Shown here: positions 1-9,958 of the stretch, piece after piece
How the letters are laid out: the number at the start of each line of letters is the position of its first letter
Numbering within the stretch: the stretch's first letter is position 1
From: Henriciella sp.
GTDB taxonomy: Bacteria; Pseudomonadota; Alphaproteobacteria; Caulobacterales; Hyphomonadaceae
DNA length: 53,239 bases
Assembly: GCA_030066975.1 (NCBI GenBank)
Contig: JASJAO010000018.1
Span: 1-53,239 of the forward strand
Direction: 5' to 3'
The notes under the pieces: model-generated
What the model was told of the DNA's origin: nothing
What the model saw: only the letters and a program-made list of their open reading frames with translations
The model's database searches: none
Position numbers and translations under genes: made by a program

Positions 1-2
1 AT

Positions 3-146
3 GCCCTGTACAACGAGTCCGGCGAAATGCATCTCAGCGCCATCCACTACTGGATGGGCCGGATCATGGAATGCGGCGAGCGGGTCATGCATCGCGCGGG
101 GTCTCAGGCGGCGCGAGCTTTGCCGGCCATTGAGGACAGCTCTTAG
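3..146 (+). CDS. C-terminal fragment of an unrecognised protein
   Basis: The window opens inside an open frame of 47 residues ending at TAG 144-146. The residues read like a genuine globular C-terminus (HLSAIHYWMGRIMECGERV and then an Ala-rich tail). The N-terminal part lies outside the window, so no function is assigned. The gene would converge on glmM, with a 270-base repeat-rich spacer between them. Alternative frames over this stretch are Arg/Ser-rich and less protein-like. Confidence 0.45.
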   Translation, partial: ALYNESGEMHLSAIHYWMGRIMECGERVMHRAGSQAARALPAIEDSS

Positions 147-161
147 AAGCTTTTTGGCCCG

Positions 162-241
162 GCGCTGAGGTGCTGCGCACCAGCCGGGCGAAAGCAGGTT
201 CCGTATCGCGCTTCGCGCTCACATGAACCAAGCTGAGGGCT
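162..241. repeat. Dispersed palindromic repeat, copy 1
   Basis: About 80 bases that recur, with a few differences, at 34070-34151. The core is AGCAGGTTCCGTATCGCG followed by a short GC-rich hairpin and then CTCACATGAACC. GGTTC and GAACC form the outer inverted repeat and the GCGC arms form an inner stem. It lies in the spacer between two convergent genes, which is typical of extragenic palindromic repeats. No coding function is seen. Confidence 0.6.
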
Positions 242-273
242 CCCCGAACCTTAAGAAACTCAGCCCTGAGCCA

Positions 274-347
274 GGTTCATCGGACGAGCGCAGCGAGGAT
301 CGGGAACCCGCTTCGACGCCCTGCGCCGAAGGCGCTCAGCGGGCGTC
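274..347. repeat. Two further extragenic palindromes
   Basis: A second palindromic unit runs from GGTTC at 274 to GAACC ending at 308, with a GC-rich centre. It is followed at 315-347 by a nested hairpin: GACGCCC (315-321) pairs with GGGCGTC (341-347), and inside it GCGCC (323-327) pairs with GGCGC (331-335). The latter sits downstream of the glmM stop and could act as a transcript-end structure on the minus strand. The rest of 147-417 shows no gene. Confidence 0.5.
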
Positions 348-417
348 AAAACCAAAACCCACTCCGAATCTTCCCCAAAAGCCGCATCCGCGGTCGCACG
401 TGCTGCCTCAAAAATCC

Positions 418-1764
418 CTAACTCGCCTGACGCACGGCCTCGGCGACATCCTCGACCACGGTGTCCATCAGATCTGCATCGGTGGCTTCGGCCATGACCC
501 GGATCAGCGGTTCCGTTCCGGATTTGCGGATGACGAGACGGCCTTCTTTGGCGAGGCGCGATTCGGCATCGGAAATTGCCGCTTTGACATCCTTGTGCTC
601 CAGCGGATTGTCACGTTCGAACCGCACATTGACGAGTTTTTGCGGGACCCGATCAAACACGTGCGCAATCTCTGAGAGCGGTTTTCCGGTCTCCACCATC
701 ACCGCCAAAATCTGCAGGGCCGCCATCAAGCCGTCGCCGGTGGTGGAATAATCGCGCATCACGATATGGCCGGATTGCTCCCCGCCAAGATTATAGTCCT
801 CGCTGCGCATCTTCTCGACGACGTAACGGTCACCAACCTGACTGCGCTCCAACTTCAAGCCGACACTTTCAAGATAAAGTTCGAGCCCCAGATTGGACAT
901 CACGGTCGTCACAACGCCCGGTTTGGACAATTTGCCGGTCTTTTTCCAATGCGTCGCGATCAGGGCGATCAGCTGATCGCCATCAATTTCCTGGCCTTCT
1001 TCGTCGATGATAATGCAGCGATCTGCATCCCCATCGAGCGCAATGCCGATATCGGCGCGATGCGTCTGAACTGCATGTTTCAGCGCGCTCGTATCGGTCG
1101 ATCCCACCTCGCGATTGATGTTGAAACCGTTCGGCGAAACTCCAACCGCAAACACCTCCGCGCCCAACTCGTACAGCGCTTTTGGTGCCACTTTGTATGC
1201 CGCGCCATTGGCACAATCGATACAGACTCGAAGTCCGCTCAGCCGCATTCGCTTCGGGAAGCTCGCCTTGACGATTTCAATATAACGCGACTGGGCATCA
1301 TCCACCCGCAGGGTTCGTCCGAGATCCTCCGGCGCGGCGAGTTTGTCGTCCAGTGCGCGATCCATCCGCCCTTCGATTTCCAGTTCGATCTCGTCCGACA
1401 ATTTATAGCCGTTTGGTCCAAACAGCTTGATGCCATTGTCATGAAAAGCGTTGTGACTGGCCGAAATCATTACACCGAGATCGGCTCGCAGACTGCGCGT
1501 CATCATTGCAACACCCGGCGTTGGCAAGGGGCCAAACAGGGTCACATCCATACCGACAGAGGTAAATCCGGCGACCAGAGCCGGTTCGATCATATAGCCC
1601 GACAGGCGCGTATCCTTGCCGATCACAACCGAATGGCGTCGCGGACTGGTCGTGCGAAAATACTTGCCCGCGGCCATGCCAAGCCGCATGGCAATTTCAG
1701 GCGTCATCGGCGGTGTATTTGCGGTGCCTCGAATTCCATCAGTGCCGAAATATTTTCGCGTCAT
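418..1764 (-). CDS. glmM: Phosphoglucosamine mutase
   Basis: GlmM interconverts glucosamine-6-phosphate and glucosamine-1-phosphate in the cytoplasm, the step after GlmS on the way to UDP-GlcNAc for peptidoglycan and lipid A. The 448-residue product begins [13 protein letters not shown], the family hallmark. It carries the phosphoserine loop ISASHN (Ser about 103), the metal-binding DGDADR loop (244-249) and a C-terminal [12 protein letters not shown] phosphate-binding loop. The start at 1764 is preceded by GGAGA; the open frame continues upstream but without family similarity. glmS lies 0.9 kb away on the opposite strand, separated by a lipoprotein gene. Length and motifs are normal. Confidence 0.97.
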   Translation of the reverse strand: MTRKYFGTDGIRGTANTPPMTPEIAMRLGMAAGKYFRTTSPRRHSVVIGKDTRLSGYMIEPALVAGFTSVGMDVTLFGPLPTPGVAMMTRSLRADLGVMISASHNAFHDNGIKLFGPNGYKLSDEIELEIEGRMDRALDDKLAAPEDLGRTLRVDDAQSRYIEIVKASFPKRMRLSGLRVCIDCANGAAYKVAPKALYELGAEVFAVGVSPNGFNINREVGSTDTSALKHAVQTHRADIGIALDGDADRCIIIDEEGQEIDGDQLIALIATHWKKTGKLSKPGVVTTVMSNLGLELYLESVGLKLERSQVGDRYVVEKMRSEDYNLGGEQSGHIVMRDYSTTGDGLMAALQILAVMVETGKPLSEIAHVFDRVPQKLVNVRFERDNPLEHKDVKAAISDAESRLAKEGRLVIRKSGTEPLIRVMAEATDADLMDTVVEDVAEAVRQAS

Positions 1765-1896
1765 GGGAGTCTCCGCTTGCACCTCACTCGTCTTAAAGCG
1801 CACATGGCACAGGTGACCGGGCAATGCCAAGACCAGAATACAACCATTCTGTGGCACGGAACCTGCAGCCGGTTCGGAACAAGAAGGAGACGCCTT

Positions 1897-2454
1897 ATGC
1901 GTATATCGACGATTCTTGCCAGTGCGGGCTTTGCAACGCTGCTCGCTGGCTGTGCAACCATTCCAGGGGATATGAGCGTCGCAGATTATTGCGCCAATGC
2001 CAGCAATGTGAACGAAAATGTCTGCCGCCTGAAAGTCGAGATTGACGGCAATTCGACCTCGCTCGCCCAGACGAATATGAGCCTTAGCGAAGCCCGCTCG
2101 ATCGCTGACAGTGCGGTCATGGCAGCAGCTGATGCTCAAGCTTCGGCAGATGCAGCCCAAGCCACAGCCGACCGCGCGCTGTCGCTCGCCAATTCGGCGA
2201 TGCTGAAGGACGAGGATCTGGTGTGCACCACCAATACGATCCGCCAATCCAATATCGGCACCTGCCAGCCCGGTTATAAACTGATGGGCTGCACGCAAAC
2301 GCGCTATACAACGCGCGCGGGCGGACTGTCCTTCCTGCGTGAGGTGAATGACGAGCAATGCCGCTTCAACAGCCAGGTTCTGGAAATGCAGGTGCGTTGC
2401 TGCACGACTGCTGAGGCTGCAAGTCAGGTCTCAACCGCGGCGAACGGGTACTAA
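1897..2454 (+). CDS. Small predicted lipoprotein
   Basis: A 185-residue protein with a lipoprotein signal peptide: MRIS, a hydrophobic stretch, then lipobox LAGC with Cys19. The mature part has an Ala/Ser-rich stretch (about 60-100, [21 protein letters not shown]) that resembles the short coiled coil of Lpp-type lipoproteins. It is followed by a Cys-containing C-terminal domain ([18 protein letters not shown] and a CC pair near the end), probably disulfide-bonded in the periplasm. AAGGAGA lies 6 bases upstream of the ATG. The gene is divergent from glmM and ends at a hairpin terminator. The exact function is unknown; a membrane-anchored structural role is inference. Confidence 0.8.
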   Translation: MRISTILASAGFATLLAGCATIPGDMSVADYCANASNVNENVCRLKVEIDGNSTSLAQTNMSLSEARSIADSAVMAAADAQASADAAQATADRALSLANSAMLKDEDLVCTTNTIRQSNIGTCQPGYKLMGCTQTRYTTRAGGLSFLREVNDEQCRFNSQVLEMQVRCCTTAEAASQVSTAANGY

Positions 2455-2490
2455 GGTAAGACCTTCGGTCTAAATCACATTCTGAAGAGG

Positions 2491-2520
2491 AGGCGGCTTT
2501 TATAATGCCGCCTTCTTTTC
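2491..2520 (+). terminator. Rho-independent terminator of the lipoprotein gene
   Basis: AGGCGGC (2491-2497) pairs with GCCGCCT (2507-2513) across a 9-base AT-rich loop and is followed by TCTTTTC and a further T-rich run. It ends transcription before the glmS promoter region (2521-2678), where I see no unambiguous -35/-10 pair. Confidence 0.8.
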
Positions 2521-2678
2521 GTTTTTCGCTTCCATCCGGTGCCCGATCCAGCAGACATCTTCAAATCGCCGCGACACGCTCCAAGCCTCGTCACAATTTG
2601 CAACGCTATGTGCAATGACGAACCCGGTTTGGGTTTTGTAAGCAGCCAACCGACCGTGACCAATTGGAGTGAGTAAGC

Positions 2679-4517
2679 ATGTGCGGAATTATCGGTATTC
2701 TTGGCGAGCAGGCTGAAGCCGCACCGCGGCTCATTGAGGCCTTACGGCGTTTGGAATATCGCGGTTATGACAGTGCCGGCGTGGCGACGCTCAATGCCGG
2801 TCAAATCACCCGCAAACGTGCCGCGGGGAAGCTCAAGAATCTCGAAACCTTGCTCTATGAAACCCCGCTCAGCGGTTCGGTCGGGATCGGACACACCCGT
2901 TGGGCGACTCACGGCCCACCCACTAAGACCAATGCACACCCGCATGTTTCTGGGCCGGTTGCCCTTGTTCACAATGGTATCATCGAGAATTTCCGCGCTC
3001 TGCGCGAAGCCCTCGAAGACAAAGGTCACGTCTTTCAAACCGAGACCGATACCGAAACGGTCGCGCACCTGATCGCTTCAAACATCGAAGCAGGCCTGTC
3101 GCCCACAGACGCGGTCGCAAAGGCGCTGCCAGAACTGGACGGCGCCTTTGCCCTCGCTATGTTGTTCGAAGGCGAGGACGATCTGATGATCGGCGCGCGC
3201 AAAGGCTCCCCTCTTGTGATTGGGGTCGGAGATGGCGAGATGTTTCTCGGCTCGGACGCGCTCGCTGTCGCGCCTTTCACCAATCGTGTGATCTATCTCG
3301 AAGAAGGCGACTGGTGCGTCCTGACCAAGACCAGCCATGCCATCTTTGATACATCCGGCGCGCCAGTTACCCGGCCCATCAGTATCGTCCAAAGCGCTAG
3401 CGCGTCGATTGAGAAGGGCAATTATCGCCACTTCATGCAAAAGGAGATCTTCGAACAACCCGACAGCACGGCCCGTACGATTGGGGCCTATGTCAACGCG
3501 CTTCAGCGCAGCGTCGAACTGCCGGGCGACAACGGTGATGCGATTGACTGGAGCGCGATCACGCAGGTTCATATGGTCGCCTGTGGTACAGCTTACTATG
3601 CTACTCTGGTGGCGGAATACTGGTTTGAGCAACTGGCCGGGCTGCCGGTTAAGACCGACATCGCGTCGGAGTTTCGCTACCGCGAGCCTGCCTTGCCTGA
3701 GCAAGGTGGATTAGCCCTGTTTGTCAGTCAGTCTGGCGAAACAGCCGACACACTGGCCGCACTGCGCTATTGTAAGGACGCCGGTCTCAAGACCTCCGCC
3801 GTCGTCAATGTCCCGACCTCTTCCATCGCACGCGAGGTGGATCTGGTTCTGCCGACTTTAGCGGGTCCGGAAATCGGTGTGGCCTCGACCAAGGCGTTTA
3901 CAGCGCAGCTTTGTGCACTGGCTTCAGTCGCAGTCGCGGCAGGCCGCGCGCGGGGAAAACTCTCACGCGACGACGAAAAGCGACTGACCACGGCACTAAC
4001 GGAACTGCCCCGGCTGATTTCTGAAGCCTTTCAGCGCGATTCAGACATTGCAGAGCTGGCGAGGAACATGGCGAAAGCCAAGGACGTGATCTATCTGGGC
4101 CGCGGCGTTCACTATCCAATCGCTCTGGAAGGCGCGCTAAAACTAAAGGAAATCAGCTACATTCACGCAGAAGGTTATGCGTCGGGGGAGCTAAAACACG
4201 GGCCGATCGCGCTGATTGACGAAGACACGCCGGTTGTGTTCGTCGCGCCGCATGATGGCTTGTTTGAAAAATCGCTGTCAAATCTGCAGGAAGTGGCCGC
4301 TCGTCACGGCGAAGTATTGCTGATTTCAGATGAGACCGGGCTGAAAGAAGCTGGCGAAACACCCGCCTCGACGATGACAATGCCCACTTGTGATCCCTTT
4401 GTGGCACCCATTCTCTATTCGGTGCCAATTCAGATGCTGGCCTACCATATTGCGGTAGAGAAAGGCACAGACGTCGACCAGCCGCGCAATCTGGCCAAGT
4501 CGGTCACGGTTGAATGA
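2679..4517 (+). CDS. glmS: Glutamine--fructose-6-phosphate aminotransferase (isomerizing)
   Basis: GlmS makes glucosamine-6-phosphate from fructose-6-phosphate and glutamine, the entry step of amino-sugar synthesis. The 612 residues match the family length. The N-terminal Ntn glutaminase domain starts MCGIIGILG, so Cys2 becomes the nucleophile after Met removal, and HTRWATHG and HNGIIEN follow. Two SIS sugar-isomerase domains follow, with VACGTAYYA and SQSGETADT in the first. The end DQPRNLAKSVTVE is the diagnostic C-tail. A GGAGTGAG ribosome site precedes the ATG. No GlmS ribozyme is seen upstream. Confidence 0.98.
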   Translation: MCGIIGILGEQAEAAPRLIEALRRLEYRGYDSAGVATLNAGQITRKRAAGKLKNLETLLYETPLSGSVGIGHTRWATHGPPTKTNAHPHVSGPVALVHNGIIENFRALREALEDKGHVFQTETDTETVAHLIASNIEAGLSPTDAVAKALPELDGAFALAMLFEGEDDLMIGARKGSPLVIGVGDGEMFLGSDALAVAPFTNRVIYLEEGDWCVLTKTSHAIFDTSGAPVTRPISIVQSASASIEKGNYRHFMQKEIFEQPDSTARTIGAYVNALQRSVELPGDNGDAIDWSAITQVHMVACGTAYYATLVAEYWFEQLAGLPVKTDIASEFRYREPALPEQGGLALFVSQSGETADTLAALRYCKDAGLKTSAVVNVPTSSIAREVDLVLPTLAGPEIGVASTKAFTAQLCALASVAVAAGRARGKLSRDDEKRLTTALTELPRLISEAFQRDSDIAELARNMAKAKDVIYLGRGVHYPIALEGALKLKEISYIHAEGYASGELKHGPIALIDEDTPVVFVAPHDGLFEKSLSNLQEVAARHGEVLLISDETGLKEAGETPASTMTMPTCDPFVAPILYSVPIQMLAYHIAVEKGTDVDQPRNLAKSVTVE

Positions 4518-4532
4518 GAACGACCAAGCTTG

Positions 4533-4561
4533 AAAACGCCCATCCCGTTACAGGATGAGCG
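4533..4561 (-). terminator. Hairpin terminator of the 38-residue ORF
   Basis: Read on the minus strand, CGCTCATCC pairs with GGATGGGCG (one mismatch) across a 7-base loop and is followed by TTTTC. It lies directly after the stop of the small minus-strand ORF at 4574-4690, and 16 bases beyond the glmS stop. It may also slow plus-strand transcripts, although that side lacks a T-run. Confidence 0.5.
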
Positions 4562-4573
4562 CTCAAATCGCCA

Positions 4574-4690
4574 TCATACGACGAAGCCTGTGAAGGCAAG
4601 TGTTGCAGAGATTGCAACCAGTGTGAGGGGAAGTGAAAGTGCAGCGGCGATAACGCCCTGACGAGCTTCAGTTTGGGAGGAAACACGCAT
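4574..4690 (-). CDS. Predicted 38-residue single-span membrane microprotein
   Basis: A short open frame not explained by neighbouring genes. It begins MRVSSQTEARQG and continues as one hydrophobic span of about 25 residues (GVIAAALSLPLTLVAISATL and beyond) ending in FVV. AAGGA lies about 8 bases upstream of the ATG, and a hairpin with a T-run follows the stop. The polar, net-positive N-terminus suggests N-in topology. It sits between glmS (+) and the TetR gene (-), downstream of the latter with about 97 bases between. No family is recognised; it could be a chance ORF, but ribosome site, membrane span and terminator together make it credible. Confidence 0.5.
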   Translation of the reverse strand: MRVSSQTEARQGVIAAALSLPLTLVAISATLAFTGFVV

Positions 4691-4787
4691 TGGATTTATC
4701 CTTCTTTGCGTTCAGACAACGACCATACGCTGCCTGTGATATCCACATAGGATACCTTTGAAGAATAATCAATGAATAATTTCGTTT

Positions 4788-5408
4788 TTATTCAGCACTC
4801 ACAGACTCGGTCACGCGAATCGGAACGCTAAGCCCTGCCAGAAGCAGGTCCATCACCCCATTCAGCTCACGTTCGAGCTTGGGCAGTGTCAACCGCGACC
4901 ACAGCTGTGGATAGCGGAATTTCATCGTGGCCGACTGCATCATCTCGGCAACGAAGTTTGGGTTGTCCATCGGCGCGAAGGCCCCTTCAGCGATCCCCTG
5001 CTCCAGGATTTGCACCAGATAAACGCGCTCCTGAGCCATTTCCTCATTTGCGAAAGTCGGGCGCTCGTTGGACAAAACCTCGGCCACTTCGAGCACTTTG
5101 GCGTCCGAATCCAGCTTATTAAATGTGGTATGCATCGCCTGCATATGGAAAGCGCGCATTTTGTCTGGCGCCGATCCAGGCCCTCGCGCGAGGGCGGCGT
5201 TCTTCTGATTTATTTCGGTATTGAGCTTCCGCGCCATTGCCTCAGCAATATCAATCTTGGACGAGAAGAACCTGTAAATATTCCCGGCCGACATGCCGCA
5301 ATCACGCGCAATCTCGGCCATTGTTGTTTTGGCGTAGCCGTAATGCATAATACGCTCTACAGCTGCTTCGAGAATCTGCTGGCGGGTGTCAGTCGTTTTA
5401 TCGGTCAT
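4788..5408 (-). CDS. TetR/AcrR-family transcriptional regulator
   Basis: A 206-residue regulator. The N-terminal helix-turn-helix is clear (TRQQILEAAVERIMHYGYAK, then TTMAEIARDCGMSAGNIYRF, about residues 8-50). The C-terminal two thirds form the all-helical ligand and dimer domain, which is too divergent to name a ligand. It is divergent from gpsA with a 73-base spacer holding a CTGAATG/CATTCAG inverted repeat, suggesting autoregulation and possibly control of gpsA. The downstream side holds only the 38-residue membrane ORF on the same strand. Confidence 0.9.
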   Translation of the reverse strand: MTDKTTDTRQQILEAAVERIMHYGYAKTTMAEIARDCGMSAGNIYRFFSSKIDIAEAMARKLNTEINQKNAALARGPGSAPDKMRAFHMQAMHTTFNKLDSDAKVLEVAEVLSNERPTFANEEMAQERVYLVQILEQGIAEGAFAPMDNPNFVAEMMQSATMKFRYPQLWSRLTLPKLERELNGVMDLLLAGLSVPIRVTESVSAE

Positions 5409-5430
5409 GGGGATAAGATAACGGAAAAGT

Positions 5431-5466
5431 CTGAATGATCAACAAATGGTTCAATATCACATTCAG
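5431..5466. promoter_or_regulatory. Candidate TetR operator
   Basis: CTGAATG (5431-5437) and CATTCAG (5460-5466) are a perfect 7-base inverted repeat in the spacer between the divergent tetR and gpsA starts. The centre-to-centre distance is longer than the usual TetR site, so it could be two half-sites for a dimer of dimers. Binding by the adjacent regulator is inference. Confidence 0.35.
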
Positions 5467-5481
5467 TGACCTCGTAATAAG

Positions 5482-6474
5482 ATGAGCAAGTTCAACAAAA
5501 TCGGCGTGCTGGGTGCTGGGGCTTGGGGGACGGCCCTCGCCGTGACGGTCGCAGAAGCAGGCCGTGAGGTTGCTATTTGGGCGCGCGAACCCGAAGTCGC
5601 AGACGCGCTCAGCAGAGGTGACGGCAACCCTGTCTATCTCGCTGGCTATGACCTGCCCGCGCTGCAGACCTCAACTGATATGGCCGTGCTTGGCGATGCA
5701 GAGGTGATTCTTTCCGTTGTTCCTGCGCAACATACGCGCCAGGCGCTGACGTCGCTCGGCCCCCACTTAAAAGGGCAAGTGCCGATCATTCTCTGCTCCA
5801 AGGGGATCGAGCGCGGCAGCCTGAGCCTGATGACGGACGTTCTTCGCGAAACCCTGCCCGACGCGATTCCGGGTGTCTTGTCTGGCCCAAGCTTTGCCGC
5901 AGATGTTGCGCGGCACCTGCCCACCGCGGTGACACTTGCCTGCGAGGATGAGGCCCTTGGACGCGATCTGATGGAGGCGATCGGGCGCCCAACCTTCCGC
6001 CCCTATTGGACCAATGACTTGGTCGGTGCCGAAGTCGGTGGTGCTGTAAAGAATGTGCTGGCGATTGCCTGTGGCATTGTTGAAGGACTTCAGCTTGGCA
6101 AGTCAGCGCATGCGGCTTTGATCGCGCGCGGATTTGCTGAAATGACCCGGCTTGGCATCGCCCTTGGCGGCAAACGGGAAACCCTTTCGGGCTTGTGCGG
6201 TTTGGGCGATCTGGTCCTGACATGTTCATCGACGCAATCGCGGAATATGAGTTTCGGCAAAGCGCTCGGCGAGGGCCGAACCGCCGCAGATATTCTGGCA
6301 GAGCGCAAAACCGTGACTGAGGGTGCTGCGACCGCGCCGGCCATGGTTCAGATCGCAGAACGCGAAGGCGTCGAAATGCCCATCTGCGCCGCCGTGCACG
6401 CCATACTGTCCGGAGAGCGAACCGTTCAGGATGCCACCAGCGACTTGCTGGCGCGCCCGTTTCGAGGAGAATAG
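5482..6474 (+). CDS. gpsA: Glycerol-3-phosphate dehydrogenase [NAD(P)+]
   Basis: GpsA reduces dihydroxyacetone phosphate to sn-glycerol-3-phosphate, the backbone of phospholipids. The 330 residues begin with the dinucleotide fold [14 protein letters not shown] (7-20). They carry SKGIERGS and LSGPSFA substrate loops, the catalytic lysine region [12 protein letters not shown] and the C-domain [11 protein letters not shown]. The ribosome site is weak. The stop lies 4 bases before the next start, so gpsA, the YciI-like gene and ycgN are probably one operon. Confidence 0.97.
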   Translation: MSKFNKIGVLGAGAWGTALAVTVAEAGREVAIWAREPEVADALSRGDGNPVYLAGYDLPALQTSTDMAVLGDAEVILSVVPAQHTRQALTSLGPHLKGQVPIILCSKGIERGSLSLMTDVLRETLPDAIPGVLSGPSFAADVARHLPTAVTLACEDEALGRDLMEAIGRPTFRPYWTNDLVGAEVGGAVKNVLAIACGIVEGLQLGKSAHAALIARGFAEMTRLGIALGGKRETLSGLCGLGDLVLTCSSTQSRNMSFGKALGEGRTAADILAERKTVTEGAATAPAMVQIAEREGVEMPICAAVHAILSGERTVQDATSDLLARPFRGE

Positions 6475-6478
6475 CACT

Positions 6479-6781
6479 ATGGCGCTTTATGCATTCTACG
6501 GCATCGACAAGTCTGACACCGGCCCGAAAACTCGGGCAGAGAACCGGCCTGCCCATATTGAATGGCTACAGTCTCTTGGGGAGACGCTGCGCCTTGCTGG
6601 GCCACTTCTGTCAGATGATGGAAAGGCCATGATCGGCTCACTCGTCATTTTCGACTGCGCAGACCGGGCAGAGCTTGACGCGCTGATTGCAGAAGACCCG
6701 TACGCAAAAGCCGGACTGTTCGAACGGGTTGAAATCCGCCCCTATAAATGGGCGCTGGGGGCTGGAGCGCCAGACAGGTGA
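6479..6781 (+). CDS. YciI-family protein
   Basis: A 100-residue ferredoxin-like (dimeric alpha/beta barrel) protein of the YciI family. MALYAFYGIDK opens the first strand. HIEWLQSLGETLRLAGPL contains the conserved His region, and AEDPYAKAGLFERVEIRPYK is the family's C-terminal signature. The biochemical role of the family is poorly defined. GAGGAG precedes the ATG, and the 3' end overlaps the ycgN start by four bases (GTGA), implying coupled translation. Confidence 0.9.
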   Translation: MALYAFYGIDKSDTGPKTRAENRPAHIEWLQSLGETLRLAGPLLSDDGKAMIGSLVIFDCADRAELDALIAEDPYAKAGLFERVEIRPYKWALGAGAPDR

Positions 6782-7236
6782 ACGACGCGGTCAGACCCTT
6801 TTGGGAAACCAAATCGCTTGAAGAGATGAACCAGCAGGAATGGGAATCTCTTTGCGATGGCTGTGCCAAATGCTGCCTGCTAAAACTGGAAGACGAAGAC
6901 ACTGGCGATATTGCCTATACGCGTCTGCACTGTCGGCTGCTGGATGAGGCCACATGCAGATGCTCCAATTATCCCGAGCGCAAGCGGCATGTGCCCGATT
7001 GCGTGATCCTGACCCCGCAATCTGTGTCCGAGCTGAAATGGATGCCGAAAACTTGCGCCTATCGCCTGCTTCATGAAGGCAAACCCCTGCCGGACTGGCA
7101 TCACCTGATCAGCCAAAGTCGCGCAACGGTTCATGCGGAAGGCCACTCCATTCAGGGCATGACCGTCAGCGAAGACACGGTGTTTGAAGAAGACCAGATG
7201 GACTGGATTGTCGACTGGGAGGGGAATGAGCCTTAG
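6778..7236 (+). CDS. ycgN: YcgN-type cysteine-cluster protein (UPF0260)
   Basis: A 152-residue protein closely resembling E. coli YcgN. PFWETKSLEEM is followed by WESLCDGCAKCCLLKLEDED (the CxxCxxCC metal-type cluster), then a second Cys set CRLLDEATCRCSNY, PDC and MPKTCAYRLL. Seven or more conserved cysteines suggest a zinc or iron-sulfur site; the cellular role is unknown. The start is taken as GTG at 6778 because the alignment with the family begins there, and it overlaps the preceding stop as GTGA. The gene converges on ccrM. Confidence 0.9.
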   Translation: MNDAVRPFWETKSLEEMNQQEWESLCDGCAKCCLLKLEDEDTGDIAYTRLHCRLLDEATCRCSNYPERKRHVPDCVILTPQSVSELKWMPKTCAYRLLHEGKPLPDWHHLISQSRATVHAEGHSIQGMTVSEDTVFEEDQMDWIVDWEGNEP

Positions 7237-7249
7237 GGCGCGACCCGCC

Positions 7250-7252
<3 letters not shown>
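7234..7252. terminator. Hairpin shared by two convergent stop codons
   Basis: TAGGGCG (7234-7240) pairs perfectly with CGCCCTA (7246-7252) over a 5-base loop. The first three bases are the TAG stop of ycgN and, on the other strand, the last three are the TAG stop of ccrM. It lacks a T-run, so it is at best a weak terminator or an mRNA 3'-end structure for both transcripts. Confidence 0.4.
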
Positions 7253-8418
<1,166 letters not shown>

Positions 8419-8565
8419 TGGAGTTTTTCGCCCACCCAATTTGTTTCGATAGCGAAACTGCATTGATTTGCCCCTGTGGACAAGTCTGTGGATGACGAAA
8501 TCGATCAAGGTATGCTGACGCCGCGAAAGGCTTGTCTAAACCTGCGTACAGTTCAGATTGATTTT

Positions 8566-9945
8566 ATGAGCAAATCTCCCGCTCGATTGCCGCTCCCCCG
8601 AGTGCTGGCTTTTGCCAGCGTCGGCATACCGCTTGCCGCGATTGGCCTCCCCATGGGCGTGTTCGTCGCGCCGATGTATGCTGAGCAATTGGGCCTGGGC
8701 ACAGCCACAGTCGGACTGGTGCTTATGGTTCTGCGGTTCTGGGACCTCGGCACAGACCCGATTATGGGGTGGCTCGTGGATTCACGTCCAACCAAGAATG
8801 GGCGAATCAAACACTGGATCCTTGGCAGTGTGCCGGTCCTGATGGTTGGCGGCTTTTTCGTGTTCATTCCGTTCGGAGACACGGTCAGCCCCCTCTACCT
8901 GGCCTTCTGGCTCGCCGTTCTCTGGCTCGGCTTCACCATGCTGCAGACGCCTTATGCGTCTTGGGTGCCGATGATCGCCTCAGACTATGACGATCGGTCC
9001 CGCCTCTTCATGTGGCGGGAAATCATGAATACAGCGACCCTGATTGCGCTGCTGCTACTGCCAACTCTTCTCGCCATTTTCGTTGATATCGGTCCACGCG
9101 GGCAGGTCGCTGTGATGGGAGCGATCTTGCTCATCTCACTGCCGCTGACCGTCGGTTTGGCCGCCCGGTTTGTTCCCGATCATCCACCCTCAACTGACGA
9201 CGAATCGGCAAAGTTTTCCTGGCCAGCGATGCGAGCCGCCTTGTCGGACAACGCCTTTATGCGCTTGTTGAGCGTTGAGGTCTTAATCGGGATCTCGATC
9301 GCGGCGACAGGGTCGACCTTCCTGTTCGCGGCGCGCGACGGTTTCGGCGTTGTCGATTTCGCGCCGGTTGTATTGTTGCTGCATTTTATTTGCGGCTTTG
9401 CGGCGATGCCGGGCTGGACCTGGCTGTCGCGGCGGACCGACAAGCATTGGGCCGTCATAGCCGTCTGTGCTTGGTCATCAGTGACCTTCTTATTCTATGT
9501 GCCGTTGAGTATTGATGGTGGCGTTCTGTTCCTCAGCATTGGCGCGATCGTTTCAGGCTTCGGCTTCGGATCTGCACCCATTCTTCTGCGATCCATGGTG
9601 GCAGATGTCATTGAGCGCAATCGCAAACTGAATGGCGAGAGCCGGGCGGGGCTTTATTACTCCCTCAACTCAGCTGCCTACAAGATCGGCGCCAGTTTCG
9701 GCATCGGAATTCCTTACATCATGCTGGAACTGGTTGCGGGATACCGCCCCGGCCAGGACAACACGCCGGCAGAGATCGCAGGCTTGATCTGGGTCTTTGT
9801 CGGTGTGCCGGTCGCCGCCTATGGGCTGGCCGCGCTGATCATGCGCAACTATCCTCTGACGCGGGAAAAGGAAGCGGCGATCCAGGCGCATATGTTGAAC
9901 CCAACCAGTGATCATGCGACCACCAATCCAACTGTGATCGACTAA
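8566..9945 (+). CDS. GPH-family (MFS) sugar:cation symporter-like transporter
   Basis: A 459-residue protein with about 12 hydrophobic segments. The first transmembrane stretch begins VLAFASVGIPLAAIGLP. The loop RFWDLGTDPIMGWLVDS is the signature of the glycoside-pentoside-hexuronide (MelB-like) branch of the major facilitator superfamily, and PYASWVPMIASDYDDRS follows. The substrate cannot be read from sequence. The start at 8566 is chosen because upstream residues are polar and unlike the family. It is divergent from ccrM, so the GANTC cluster lies between the two genes. It converges on the radical SAM gene, with 13 bases between the stops. Confidence 0.88.
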   Translation: MSKSPARLPLPRVLAFASVGIPLAAIGLPMGVFVAPMYAEQLGLGTATVGLVLMVLRFWDLGTDPIMGWLVDSRPTKNGRIKHWILGSVPVLMVGGFFVFIPFGDTVSPLYLAFWLAVLWLGFTMLQTPYASWVPMIASDYDDRSRLFMWREIMNTATLIALLLLPTLLAIFVDIGPRGQVAVMGAILLISLPLTVGLAARFVPDHPPSTDDESAKFSWPAMRAALSDNAFMRLLSVEVLIGISIAATGSTFLFAARDGFGVVDFAPVVLLLHFICGFAAMPGWTWLSRRTDKHWAVIAVCAWSSVTFLFYVPLSIDGGVLFLSIGAIVSGFGFGSAPILLRSMVADVIERNRKLNGESRAGLYYSLNSAAYKIGASFGIGIPYIMLELVAGYRPGQDNTPAEIAGLIWVFVGVPVAAYGLAALIMRNYPLTREKEAAIQAHMLNPTSDHATTNPTVID

Positions 9946-9958
9946 TTCCAGCGGCGCG

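Noticed and set aside
766..1896. Long plus-strand open frame running into the lipoprotein gene from upstream
   Set aside because: It lies antisense to glmM with low-quality residues (His/Arg/Cys-rich); only the part from ATG 1897 has a ribosome site and signal peptide.
2521..2678. Possible glmS ribozyme or riboswitch before glmS
   Set aside because: No conserved ribozyme core is seen; such ribozymes are typical of Firmicutes.
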